56,817 nucleotides of DNA, from contig JAFSYM010000081.1 of the NCBI GenBank assembly GCA_017450005.1, forward strand, positions 1 to 56,817. Direction: 5' to 3'. The DNA is from Clostridia bacterium (lineage in GTDB: Bacteria; Bacillota; Clostridia; Oscillospirales; Acutalibacteraceae). Below are positions 1 to 10,300 of the stretch, in pieces (positions within the stretch are counted from its first letter, which is position 1; each line of letters opens with the position of its first letter). Under the pieces are notes generated by a model. The model was given only the letters and a program-made list of their open reading frames with translations, did no database searches and was not told the DNA's origin. The translations under genes and the position numbers were made by a program.

Positions 1-520
1 CATAATTCGTGAAGCTGTGGCCGAGCTTGGAGCCTTCGTCCGCAAGTGTGTCGATCGTGCCGCAGCCGTTGTCGCAGGTTGCGGTCTTCGTGCCGTCAGC
101 GGTGCAGGTGGCGTCGTTGTTGCTCACGTAGTTCGTGAAGCTGTGACCGAGCTTGGAACCTTCGTCAGCGATCGTGTCGGTCTCGCCGCAGCCGTTGTCA
201 CAGGTCGCGGTCTTGGTGCCGTCGGCGGTGCAGGTCGCATTGCCGTCGGACACGTAGTTGGTGAAGCTGTGACCCTTCGCGCTGCCTTCGTCCGCGATCG
301 TGTTGGTCGTGCCGCAGCCGTTGTCGCAAGTCGCGGTCTTGGTGCCGTCGGCGGTGCAGGTGGCGTCGTTGTTGGACACGTAGTTCGTGAAGCTGTGACC
401 CTTCGCGCTGCCTTCGTCCGCGATCGTATCGGTCACGTCGCAGCGGTCGCACTTTGCGGTCTTGGTGCCGTCAGCGGTGCAGGTCGCATTGCCGTCGGAC
501 ACGTAGTTCGTGAAGCTGTG
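1..520 (-). repeat. Tandem 123-126-bp coding repeat array, second array of the left-edge gene
   Basis: On the plus strand the motif GTAGTTCGTGAAGCTGTG recurs near 501, 378, 252, 126 and 1, that is every 123-126 bases. It encodes the same Cys repeat as in the gene at 17780. The array is cut by the window edge. Confidence 0.93.
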
Positions 521-2620
521 GCCGGTCGCGCTGAGTGTCTCGGTGTAGGAGAAGCCGCAGACGGAGCAGGTATAAACCTTCTGGCCGTCCGCAGTGCAGG
601 ATGCGGGCGTTTCGTCAATGTCGAACGTATGCGCCTGGGATTCAACCTTGTCGCACTGTCCGCAGGAGCGATAATGGAATTCCGCATCGCCTTCCGCTTT
701 TGTCCACTCGCCGAATGTATGCACATGCTTCGGAAGCGTTACGATCTTCTGCTCGCCGCACTTGCTGCAGTTGTAGACGATCTGACCCTCGGTATCTTCG
801 TCGGGTTCGACATACAGAGTGGTGTCTTCAACCCAGTCATGCGCTTCGATTTCATGACCGCCGTCGTTCTTGGAGCAGAAACGCTCGTGGTTGTCTTCGT
901 CCAGATATTCCCAACTCTCCCAGTCATGGCCAGTTGCGGGATCGCCGTCCACGGTGTAGGTGTAGCCGCAGTCGGAGCAGGTGTAGGTAATTGAACCCGC
1001 CTCGGTGCAGGTTGCAGGTGTATTCACAATATCAAACTCGTGCGCCGCGGTTTCGGTTGCATCGCAGCGCGTACAGGTATGGATGTGGTTCTCGGCGTCG
1101 CCTTCGATCTGTTCCCAGGTGTCGGGGAAATCGTGACCGAGTTTGGAGCCTTCGTCCGCGATCGTGTCGGTCGTGCCGCAGCCGTTGTCGCAGGTCGCGG
1201 TCTTCGTGCCGTCCTCGGTGCAGGTGGCGTCGTTGTTGCTCACGTAGTTCGTGAAGCTGTGACCGAGCTTGGAGCCTTCGTCCACGATCGTGTCGGTCGT
1301 GCCGCAGCCGTTGTCGCAGGTCGCGGTCTTGGTGCCGTCGGCGGTGCAGGTCGCGTCGTTGTTGCTCACGTAGTTCGTGAAGCTGTGGCCGAGTGCGCTG
1401 CCAACGTCCGCGATCGTATCGGTCGTGCCGCAGCCGTTGTCGCAGGTCGCGGTCTTCGTGCCGTCGGCATCGCAGGTGGCGTCGTTGTTGGACACATAAT
1501 TCGTGAAGCTGTGGCCGGTCGGATCTGTGTTCACGACATTCTGGTAGCCGCAGACAGAGCACGTGGTGGTCGTCGAACCGCCGGTGGTGCAGGTCGCGTC
1601 AACCGTATTGGTGCTCAGATTATGATCTTCCGTTTCTTTCGTGTGGCACAGAGAGCATTCACGCTCATGCTGCGTGTCGCTGATGGAGGTCCATTCGCCC
1701 CATTCGTGCGCACACGGTGCCTCGCCGATCACGAACGAATAGTCCGCATCAGCGCAGTCGATTGCCTGCCCCCACTGCGGAATACCGGTCGAAGTGATAA
1801 AGCCGGTATCGCATTCGGAAGCGAGCAGCACGTTGCAGTTCTCGTTTCTCGAAGCTCTCTTGGCGCCGCCGATCGGCACGAAGATGGCAGCTTTGGCGTC
1901 GCCATTCGAGTCTGCGCCTTCCTTAACGCGAAGCTGGAAGGTGAAGTACGGCGCATAGGGAACCTTAATCAGGTAGCCTTCCGCTTTCGAAGTGGTGCCG
2001 GGCGTCAGCTCAAACTTGACAAAATGCAGACTCGCATATTCAGGCGCCACATCGTTGGCCTGCTTCTGCACGCCTTTTACGAACTCACGCATGTACAGCG
2101 GAATGTTCTTCTTGACGATGCTGACGTTGGACGACTTGTTGACCAGGCAGTTCAAACCGCCGGAAGCATCGGGCATAAGCGTGTCAAACAGGCTGTAGGA
2201 GTTGCCGTTTGCTGCCTGCGCAACAGGCGCACCGTCTTCCATCTTTTGGATAAAAAACTTGCCGTCGGTGGGAGCAAACGTGTTGCCGGGGTCGGTCGTA
2301 TAGGCCGCGCCGTCCAGATAGGGCTCAAAGTAGTCGCTGTCGTACAGGATCTCGGTGGACAGAAAGCCCAAATAGAAATCCGTGCCGATTTTGAGTTGCA
2401 CATCCACCACGTCGCCGGGTGAAAGTGTGTCGCCGTCGCCGAGCGCTGTGCCGTTTTTCAGGATGTTCAGACCAAAGGTCATTTTTCCCTGTGCGCCGCT
2501 GTCTGCTGATGCTGCGATCGACGTCACGGCATTGTTCGCTGCGGAACCTATCATGCCGAAAGCGCCGAAGGCGAGCATGAACGCAAGCAGAACAGACAGA
2601 GCTCGTTTTGCTGTTTTCAT
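2..2620 (-). CDS. Large secreted repeat protein with cohesin-like N-domain (3' end outside window)
   Basis: At least 873 residues are visible; the gene continues past the left edge. It starts with a signal peptide (MKTAKRALSVLLAFMLAFGA...) and AGAGGAAA lies just upstream of the ATG. Residues about 30-275 resemble a cohesin/CBM-like beta-sandwich (PGDVVDVQLKIGTDFYLGF, then a YDSDYFEP strand). From about residue 305 the protein is Cys-rich. It has two arrays of a 41-42 residue unit containing NYVSNNDATCT, KTATCDNGCGTTD and TIAD, with spacing C-x9-C-x3-C. Three units lie at about 1130-1520 and at least four at 1-510, separated by diverged units. The N-terminal domain is almost identical to that of the plus-strand gene at 17780, so the two are close paralogues. 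The role is probably surface display or adhesion; this is inference. No anchor is visible because the C-terminus is missing. Confidence 0.85.
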   Translation of the reverse strand, partial: MKTAKRALSVLLAFMLAFGAFGMIGSAANNAVTSIAASADSGAQGKMTFGLNILKNGTALGDGDTLSPGDVVDVQLKIGTDFYLGFLSTEILYDSDYFEPYLDGAAYTTDPGNTFAPTDGKFFIQKMEDGAPVAQAANGNSYSLFDTLMPDASGGLNCLVNKSSNVSIVKKNIPLYMREFVKGVQKQANDVAPEYASLHFVKFELTPGTTSKAEGYLIKVPYAPYFTFQLRVKEGADSNGDAKAAIFVPIGGAKRASRNENCNVLLASECDTGFITSTGIPQWGQAIDCADADYSFVIGEAPCAHEWGEWTSISDTQHERECSLCHTKETEDHNLSTNTVDATCTTGGSTTTTCSVCGYQNVVNTDPTGHSFTNYVSNNDATCDADGTKTATCDNGCGTTDTIADVGSALGHSFTNYVSNNDATCTADGTKTATCDNGCGTTDTIVDEGSKLGHSFTNYVSNNDATCTEDGTKTATCDNGCGTTDTIADEGSKLGHDFPDTWEQIEGDAENHIHTCTRCDATETAAHEFDIVNTPATCTEAGSITYTCSDCGYTYTVDGDPATGHDWESWEYLDEDNHERFCSKNDGGHEIEAHDWVEDTTLYVEPDEDTEGQIVYNCSKCGEQKIVTLPKHVHTFGEWTKAEGDAEFHYRSCGQCDKVESQAHTFDIDETPASCTADGQKVYTCSVCGFSYTETLSATGHSFTNYVSDGNATCTADGTKTAKCDRCDVTDTIADEGSAKGHSFTNYVSNNDATCTADGTKTATCDNGCGTTNTIADEGSAKGHSFTNYVSDGNATCTADGTKTATCDNGCGETDTIADEGSKLGHSFTNYVSNNDATCTADGTKTATCDNGCGTIDTLADEGSKLGHSFTNY
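1125..1525 (-). repeat. Tandem 126-bp coding repeat array, first array of the left-edge gene
   Basis: Three units are marked by GTAGTTCGTGAAGCTGTG or a close variant near 1243, 1369 and 1495. It is the same unit family as at 1-520 and 20815-21320. Confidence 0.93.
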
Positions 2621-2678
2621 GTGCTTTTCCTCTTTTCTTAGTTGGATTTTGAAAAGAAAAAATTCTTTTACGTATTTC

Positions 2679-2707
2679 ATTCTATCATATAGAACAGAAA
2701 ATGTCTA
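2679..2707 (-). promoter_or_regulatory. Sigma-A-type promoter for the minus-strand surface protein
   Basis: On the minus strand TAGACA (2702-2707) and TAGAAT (2679-2684) are separated by 17 bases and lie about 60 bases upstream of the ATG at 2620. Confidence 0.55.
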
Positions 2708-2854
2708 TATTTTTATGAAAAAATAGTGCAGGTTTTCGGAGAATTGTTTTTCGGCGTTCTTCGATCTGCGGCAGGAAAGGACGACGGCAGCACGGACTTT
2801 GTATAATTCATTGCGTTCAGAACAAGCTAAACACAAATAGCAAGGAGGCGCTGT

Positions 2855-3292
2855 ATGCAAATACCCGCAGAAGAATACAAAAAGATGTGCGATGCGGCAT
2901 CCAAGCCGACCGACGGTGTGCGTTGCGCGGTCAAGGCTTTCCTGATCGGCGGAACGATCTGCGCGTTCGCGCAGGCTATGTGTGATGCGCTGCTCGCGTT
3001 CGGGACGGAACAGGAAACGGCGGATTTTATCGTGATGCTTGTACTGATTGCGCTTACGGCCGTCCTCACGGCGGCAGGCGTATTTGACAGGATCGCCAAG
3101 CATGCGGGAGCGGGCACGTTCGTGCCGGTGACGGGCTTTGCAAACGCTGTCGTTTCGCCCGCAATGGAGTTCAGCAGCGAGGGACGCGTACTCGGTACGG
3201 CCTCGCAGATGTTCCGCATTGCGGGACCGGTGCTCGTTTACGGCAGTGCAGCCGCTGTCGCATACGGCTTTTTCTACTGGCTGTTCCGGTGA
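2855..3292 (+). CDS. spoVAC: Stage V sporulation protein AC (SpoVAC)
   Basis: This 145-residue membrane protein matches SpoVAC in length and pattern. It has a soluble N-terminus, then hydrophobic segments beginning at VKAFLIGGTICAFAQ, the loop motif GVFDRIAKHAGAG, PVTGFANAVVSPAMEF, and SEGRVLGTASQMFRIAGPVL. In Bacillus, SpoVA proteins form the inner-membrane channel that moves Ca-dipicolinate during sporulation and germination; SpoVAC is reported to be mechanosensitive. A strong AAGGAGG (2842-2848) precedes the ATG. spoVAD follows after 6 bases, giving the classic spoVAC-spoVAD order. Expression would be expected in the forespore (sigma-G), but no confident sigma-G promoter was recognised. 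It supports an endospore-forming host. Confidence 0.93.
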   Translation: MQIPAEEYKKMCDAASKPTDGVRCAVKAFLIGGTICAFAQAMCDALLAFGTEQETADFIVMLVLIALTAVLTAAGVFDRIAKHAGAGTFVPVTGFANAVVSPAMEFSSEGRVLGTASQMFRIAGPVLVYGSAAAVAYGFFYWLFR

Positions 3293-3298
3293 TTTGCC

Positions 3299-4324
3299 AT
3301 GGCAGAACGGATCGGAGAGAATACCATACTGCTTTCGCGCCCGCCCGTGATTCTCGGCGCGGCGGCTGTCGGTACGCCTGCGGAAGCGGCAGGACCGCTT
3401 GCCGGAGCATTTGATTATTTGTATGACAGCGCAAAGGCCGGTGCGAAAACATGGGAGCAGGCGGAAAGCCGGCTGCAGAGCAAGGCGGTTCGGCTCGCGC
3501 TGGAGAAGGCGCAGCTGGCGCCGGAGCATGTGCAGCTGATGCTTGCCGGCGATCTGCTGAACCAGTGCATGGCGACGAGCTTTGCCGTGCGCGGACTGCA
3601 TATCCCGCTCGCGGGCGTGTACGGCGCATGCTCGACCATGGCGCTGACGCTTGCGCTGGCGGCTGTCCTGACCGAAAGCGGGGCGGTGCAGAACGCCGCC
3701 GCGGCAACGTCTTCGCATTTCTGCGCGGCGGAAAAGCAGTTCCGCATGCCGCTGGAGTACGGCGGACAGAGACCGCCGACGGCGCAGTGGACGGCCAGCG
3801 CGGCGGGCGCGGCGGTGATCGGCGACCGGGGAGAGGGCGTGCGCATCGAGGCGGTGCACTTCGGACGGATTGAAGATTACGGCGTGACGGATTCCGCCAA
3901 CATGGGCGCTGCCATGGCGCCTGCCGCAGCGGGGACGATCGCGTCGTTTTTGCGCGACACCGAAACGCGGCCGCGCGATTACGATATGATCCTCACCGGT
4001 GATCTCGGCGCAGTGGGAACACGTCTGCTGCTGCAATTGCTCGCAAAGGAACATGGCGTTTCGATAGCGGACGTGCACGCGGACTGCGGGCTGATGCTGT
4101 ATGACCGGAACGTGCAGGACGTCCATGCGGGCGGGTCGGGCTGCGGATGCAGCGCTGCGGTCGTCTGCGGGCATATCGTACCGCGCCTGCGCGCACGAAC
4201 GCTGCGGCGCGTGCTGTTTGTCGGAACCGGCGCGCTGTTGTCGGGCGTCTCGCCGCTGCAGGGAGAGAGCGTGCCGGGGATTGCCCATGCCGTTCTGCTC
4301 AGCGGAGACTCGGAAAGGATGTGA
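3299..4324 (+). CDS. spoVAD: Stage V sporulation protein AD (SpoVAD)
   Basis: The 341 residues are normal for SpoVAD, a thiolase-fold protein that binds dipicolinic acid and cooperates with the SpoVAC channel. Visible family signatures are the N-terminal NTILLSRPPVILGAAAVGTP, the segment AGDLLNQCMATSFAVR, GVYGACSTMALTLALAA (thiolase nucleophile-elbow region), ATSSHFCAAEKQFR, and DMILTGDLGAVG. Its stop overlaps the start region of the large glucan synthase-like gene. The next gene usually expected, spoVAE, is not found in this window, which is worth noting in a sporulating Clostridium. Confidence 0.95.
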   Translation: MAERIGENTILLSRPPVILGAAAVGTPAEAAGPLAGAFDYLYDSAKAGAKTWEQAESRLQSKAVRLALEKAQLAPEHVQLMLAGDLLNQCMATSFAVRGLHIPLAGVYGACSTMALTLALAAVLTESGAVQNAAAATSSHFCAAEKQFRMPLEYGGQRPPTAQWTASAAGAAVIGDRGEGVRIEAVHFGRIEDYGVTDSANMGAAMAPAAAGTIASFLRDTETRPRDYDMILTGDLGAVGTRLLLQLLAKEHGVSIADVHADCGLMLYDRNVQDVHAGGSGCGCSAAVVCGHIVPRLRARTLRRVLFVGTGALLSGVSPLQGESVPGIAHAVLLSGDSERM

Positions 4325-4326
4325 CT

Positions 4327-7300
4327 GTGCTGAAAACAGTGCAAACACGCAAATGGCTGCCCGCGGTACGTGCCGCAGGCAGAAAACTCGATCAGGCGTA
4401 TCGACGGGCGATGCGCGCGGGCGAAAAAACACCGGCGCAGGAATGGCTGTGCGACAACATCTATCTGTTCCGCCGCGCAGGACGCGACGCGTGTGCCTTT
4501 TTGCGGTCGCTCCCGCGTTTGCCGCAGGGGGATACAGCGCCGACCGCGCTGCAGCAAACGTGCGAAGCGGCGTACGATCTGCCGGATGCATGGTCAACGC
4601 AGTCTTTGCAGGATACGTTATCGGATAAGGGCTTGAGCGGCGAGGAGGTACACGCGCTCGAGGCGATGCTGCGTGTCGTTGTTCTGCAAAAAGCCGCGCA
4701 GGGGATCGGTGACGCGGCTGTGATGGCGAAGGCTGTGCGGCGGCTGCGCAGCCTGCCGGATGTGGATTTCGACGCGCTGCAGTGTGCGCTCAGCCCGGTC
4801 GAACGCATCCTGATGCAGGACCCGGCCGGCGCATGGCCGCAGATGGAAGAACAGTCGCGCGCCATGGTTCGCGCGCTGCTGTTCCGCAAAGCGGCAAAGG
4901 AGAAAACGGACGCAGCGTCGCTTGCCGGACATGTGCTCGAATGCGCGCGTGCCGGCACGACGGATCGCACACGGCATGTCAGCTTTTATCTGCTGCCGCC
5001 GTACCCGCGTGCGCGCGGCACGTTTTTTCTGCTTCTGGAAGCGCTTGTGCCTTTGGCGGCGTGTACGTTCGCATGGATTTTTCTGCGCAGCGCTGTGCTG
5101 TCCCTGCTGCTGTTCCTGCCGTTGTGGGGCTGTACGGCGGGTTTCATCGGGCGCCTGTCTGTGCGCGGCGTGCCGCCCGTGCGCCTGCTGCGCATGAAAA
5201 TGCAGCAGGTCCCGCCGCAGATGCAGACGCTCCTGACCGTCTCAACAATCCTGCCGCCTGCGGCAAAGGCGGAGAATCTGCGCGCGCATCTCGAACAGCT
5301 GTATCTGTCGAACGGACAGAAATATATAAAAGTATGCCTGCTGGCCGATCTCAAAAACTCCGGCACGCCAGAACGTCCGGAGGACGCCGCCGACGTCGGG
5401 GCGATGCAGCGCGTGATTGATGCGCTCAACGCACAGTACGCAGGCGGGTTTATTCTGGCGATTCGTCCGCGCGTCTACGCGCCGACCGAAGGGTGCTTCA
5501 GCGGCAGGGAGCGCAAACGCGGCGCAATCGAACAGCTTGTGCGCGAGATTTGCGGCATGCCCGGCGGCTTCCTGCGTCTTTCCGGCGATACGCAGGGCTT
5601 ACAAAACACACGGTATTTGTTCGCGCTGGACGGCGACACGCGTCTGCCGATGGATGCGGCCGTGCAGATGGTGTCGGTCGCGGCGCATCCGCTGTACCGC
5701 GCCGTCGTCGACGAAAAGCGGCGGATCGTGACGGCCGGTTACGGTGTGCTCGCTCCGCGTGTATGCACGGATCTTTCATCGTGCCGGACGCTCTTTCAGC
5801 GGCTGATGCGCGCCGACTGCGGCCTGACTGCGTATGACAGCGTGGTCAGTGAACGGTATCAGGACTTGTTCGGCGAAGGCATTTTTGCCGGTAAAGGACT
5901 CATCGACGTGCAGGCATTTCATGCTGTGCTCGACGGCGCTTTGCCGGACGGATGTGTACTCAGCCACGACAGCGTCGAGGGCGGGTATCTGCGCTGCGGC
6001 TTTGTATCGGACGTGCAGGTGTCGGACGGCTTTCCGGCCGATGTGCGCGTCTGGCTGTCGCGTCTGGGTCGGTGGGTACGCGGCGACTGGCAGAATCTGC
6101 GTTTTGTTTTCGGCAGGAATCCGCTCTCTGCGCTTTCCCGATGGAAGCTGCTGGATAATATGCGCCGTTCCCTGACGGACGTCGTCTGTCTCGGTTTGCT
6201 GGTTGCATGCGTTTTTCTCCCGACACCGGCGGCATCGTGGGTGTGCGGTGTGTGCGTGCTCGCCTCGTCCGCCGGCAGTTTTTCCGCCGCGCTGCATGCG
6301 CTCTGCACCAGAGGGACTGCCGCGCTATCACGCCTGTTCTATTCCGGCACGGCGCCTGCTGCGCTTTCGTTCGCGCTGCAGGGACTGCTGCGGATCATGC
6401 TGCTGCCGCTGAGCGGACTGCGCAGCGGCGTTTCGATCATACAGGCGATTTGGCGCACCCTGGTCAGTCACAAACGTCTGCTCGAATGGACAACGTTTGC
6501 GCAGACGGGTGCGCGCGGCTCCAACCGTCAGATACACATGCAGTGCTTGTGGACGGCGGCATGCGCATCGGCGCTGTTTGTCTCGCCCCATGCTGTGCTG
6601 CGTCTGGTTTCGCTGGCCTTTCTATGCGCTGTGCCGTTCATCCTGCTGTCCGGCCGTGTGCGATCCTATGCGAGACCGACCGTGTCCTATGCCGAGCGGG
6701 AGAAGCTGACGTCCTATGCCGCGGCGATGTGGCGCTACTTTGAGGAAAACTGCACCTTCCGAAACAATTATCTCCCGCCGGACAATGTGCAGGAAACGCC
6801 TGTCTATCGCGTTGCGCAGCGCACTTCACCGACCAATATCGGTTTGGCGCTTCTGTGTGCGCTGACGGCGCGGGATTTCGGATTCATCGACTCGGACCGG
6901 CTGTATTCCTTTCTGCACTGCATGTTCGATTCCATCGAACAGTTGGAAACGTACCGGGGCAATCTGCTCAACTGGTACGATACGCGCACGCTGCGCCCGC
7001 TCGAGCCGCAATACGTTTCGACCGTGGACTGCGGCAACTTCCTTTGCTGTCTGAAGACGCTGCAGCAGGGGCTGCGTGAATATGCGCCGCAGCAGCCGAA
7101 GCTGCGGCAGATCGACGCGCGCATCGAGCGCATTCTGCAATCAACCGACCTGACCGCGCTGTACGATGCGCAGCGGAAACTCTTTTTTATCGGGCTGGAC
7201 CCGCAGACAGGCAAACGTTCCGACGCGTACTATGACTTGCTGATGAGTGAGGCGCGCATGACCGGTTATTACGCTGTCGCACGCCGCATCGTACCGAAAA

Positions 7301-10300
7301 ATCACTGGGCGGCGCTCGCGCGGACGATGGGCAAGGCGGGACGCTATACGGGACTGCTGTCGTGGTCGGGTACGGCGTTCGAGTATTTTATGCCGTATCT
7401 GTTTCTGCCGGCGCCCTATGGGACTCTCACCTATGAAGCGCTGCACTTTTGCGCATGGTGTCAGCGGCACGCGGCGGGAAAGGGTCGTCCGTTCGGCGTG
7501 TCGGAGAGCGGCTTTTATGCCTTTGACCGCGATTTCAATTATCAGTACAAGGCGCACGGTATACAGTCGCTCGCGCTGCGCCGCGGAACGGATGAGTCGG
7601 TAGTCTCACCTTATGCGTCGTTTCTGATGCTGCAGTTGGAGCCGCGTGATGCGCTGCGTAACCTTCATCGCCTGGAGCGTATGCAGATGACAGGCCGCTG
7701 GGGATTCTATGAAGCGATCGATTTTACGCCGGCGCGAACCGGCGGAATGCCGTTTGCATGTGTGCGCAGTTATATGGCGCATCACGTCGGCATGAGTATG
7801 CTCGCGGTGAGCAACGCGCTGCACGACGGCATTCTTCGCCGCCGTTTCATGCGCGACGGGGAAATGCGTGCGGCGCAGAGTCTGCTGGAAGAGGGTGTCC
7901 CGGCTGACGCGCCGGTCGCAAAGCACGCGCTGCGCCGCGCTGCGCCGCTGCCGCGCGAACGGTTTGAGTCGCACCGGCGCGAGATCACCGAAGCGTCGCC
8001 TCTGCATCCGAACGCCCGCGCCTGGTCGAACGGTGAAGTGTCGCTTTGCGCGAGCGACGTGGGCGCGTCCCGGTGCGTCTATCGCGGCGTCAGCGTATTT
8101 GCGCCTGGATCGGATCTGCTGCGCAGGCCGGAAGGCCCTGTTGCCGTGCTGCAAAGCGGGCAAAAGACGCTCCCGTTTGCGCCGATGGCGGATTACAGCC
8201 GTGCGGATCATGATCGGTGTACCTTTATGGCCACAGCCGTGCAGTACGCGGCGAGTGCGGACGACGTACAGCTTCGCGTGCAGGCCATGGTGCATCCGAC
8301 TCTCCCGGCGCTGGTCTACACGTTCACGGTGCATGCGCGCCGCGCGTGGTCGGGCGATCTGCTGTTTTACGCGGAACCGTCATTGGCCGATATACGGGAA
8401 AGCCGGGCGCATCCGGCGTTTGCCAAGTTGTTTCTGGAAGACAGCGCGGATGCGGAAAACCGTGCGGTGCTGTTTCGCAAGCGCGAGCGGGACGGGAACG
8501 ACGGCGTATGCATGGCGGCGGGGTTTCTGCAGGATGTGCCGCACGTCTGCACGCGGTCAAAATCCATGGTGCTGCGCAGCGGTTACGGGATTGCGTCGCT
8601 GCTGCGCGGCAATATCCGCCTGCGTGAGGCGGCGGGAAGCGGCGACGGGTGTATCTGCGTGCAGGTTCCGCTGCAGATTGCCGCACGCGGCAGCGTGACG
8701 CTGCAGTATATTTTTGCGCTCGCTTCCACACCGCAGGAGGCGCTCGGTAAATTGCTGCTTGTCCGCAACCAGGGCGTGCGTCGGGGCGCCGGTACGCTGC
8801 TTGCGGACGGGAGGATGGAAACGGTTCTTGCGGACAAGCTGCTGCCCGGTGCGGTGTTCGGTGTGCGTGATGCGCAGAGCGCGCACCTGCTGCGCGAAAA
8901 CCAGTATCCGAAACAGCGCCTGTGGCAGTTCGGATTATCCGGTGAAAGGCCTGTTGTTTTCCGGCAGATCGGCGGCACGCAGGACGTCGCTTCCGCGTCG
9001 CCGTTTATCCGTGCGGTGCACCGGCTGCACCGTGCAGGCTTTTCCTGCGATCTTGTGCTCGGTTATACAGAAGGCGGGGATTATGACGCGCCTGTGCTGC
9101 ATGCGCTGCAGCAGGAGATCCGGCAGATCTGCGCGGATGACGAGACCGATGAGATCGTGCTTGTGAATCTGCGCAAGTTCTCCGATGCGGATTGTGCGTT
9201 TTTACAGGCTGTTTCGATCTATACGATGCCGGAGCGGGAGGAGACGTTTCATACAGGCGCGATTCGCCCGGTGGCGGATGCGTCGCCGTCCGCAAAAGAT
9301 GAAAAGCTATTCAGCTTTACAGATGCGTCTGTCACCATTCCCAAATCCAATCAAAAGCCTTATCTGCCATGGAGTCTGGTGCTGAGCAACGCGGTATTCG
9401 GTACGATGGTGTCTGACAAGTCACTTGGCTTTACATGGGCAGTTAATGCGCATGAAAACAAACTCACACCGTGGACGAACGACACCGCATCGGACAACCG
9501 CGGCGAGCTGCTACTTTTGCTGGCGGACGGCGTGTATTACGACCTTTGCCGCAGCGCAACGGCGGAGTTGTCGCCCGAACGTGCCGTCTGGACGGGTGAA
9601 GCTGCCGGCGTGACGTACCGCGTGACGGTCACTGTGCCGCCGCGAGGAGCGGTCAAGCATTGCAGCGTGGAACTGCGCGGTGACCGTCAGGTAAAGCTGT
9701 TTTATTATCTGGAACCTGTGCTCGGTGCGCAATCACAGGACGGCGACCTCGTGCATGTCCGCCGTCATGCAGACGGTCTGCTGCTTTCGTCACCTTCGGC
9801 GAATGTGCATGGAAGCTTATATCTTTCCGTGCGCGGCGGCGCAGATGAAACAGCAGAGGATCGCGCGTCTTTCTGGTATGCGGACGGCGCACCGCCGACT
9901 GCGGGCGTATGCGCAGCCGTCGGCAAGGATCTTACGCTGACCAAAGGGAAGACGGAACGCACAGATTTCAGCCTTTCCTTTGCGTCCGATCCGGATGCGG
10001 CGCTGCTGCTGTCGACACTGCCTGTGATCCCGCTTCCGGAACGCGGCAGTCTGACCGTTCAATCCGCCGATCCGGAATTTGATCGTATGGTGAATACGTG
10101 GCTGCCGTGGCAGATCCGCAATTGCCGGATTGAGGGGCGCACCGGCTTTTACCAGTGCGGCGGCGCGTGGGGCTTCCGTGACCAGCTTCAGGACGTATCG
10201 GCTTTTCTATGGCAGGACCCGCAGCTTGTCCGCCGGCAGATTCTCCGTGCGGCGGCCGTACAGTTCCGCGAGGGCGACGTGCTGCACTGGTGGCACAGAC

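Noticed and set aside
17-2422. Plus-strand frames (17-994 and 1040-2422) at the left edge
   Set aside because: They are antisense to the repeat-protein gene. Their repeats merely reflect the 126-bp array, and there is no RBS or recognisable domain.
2502-2854. Divergent sigma-G promoter for spoVAC
   Set aside because: A TATAAT-like box at 2802-2807 is present but no matching -35 element was found for either sigma-A or sigma-G, so it was not listed.
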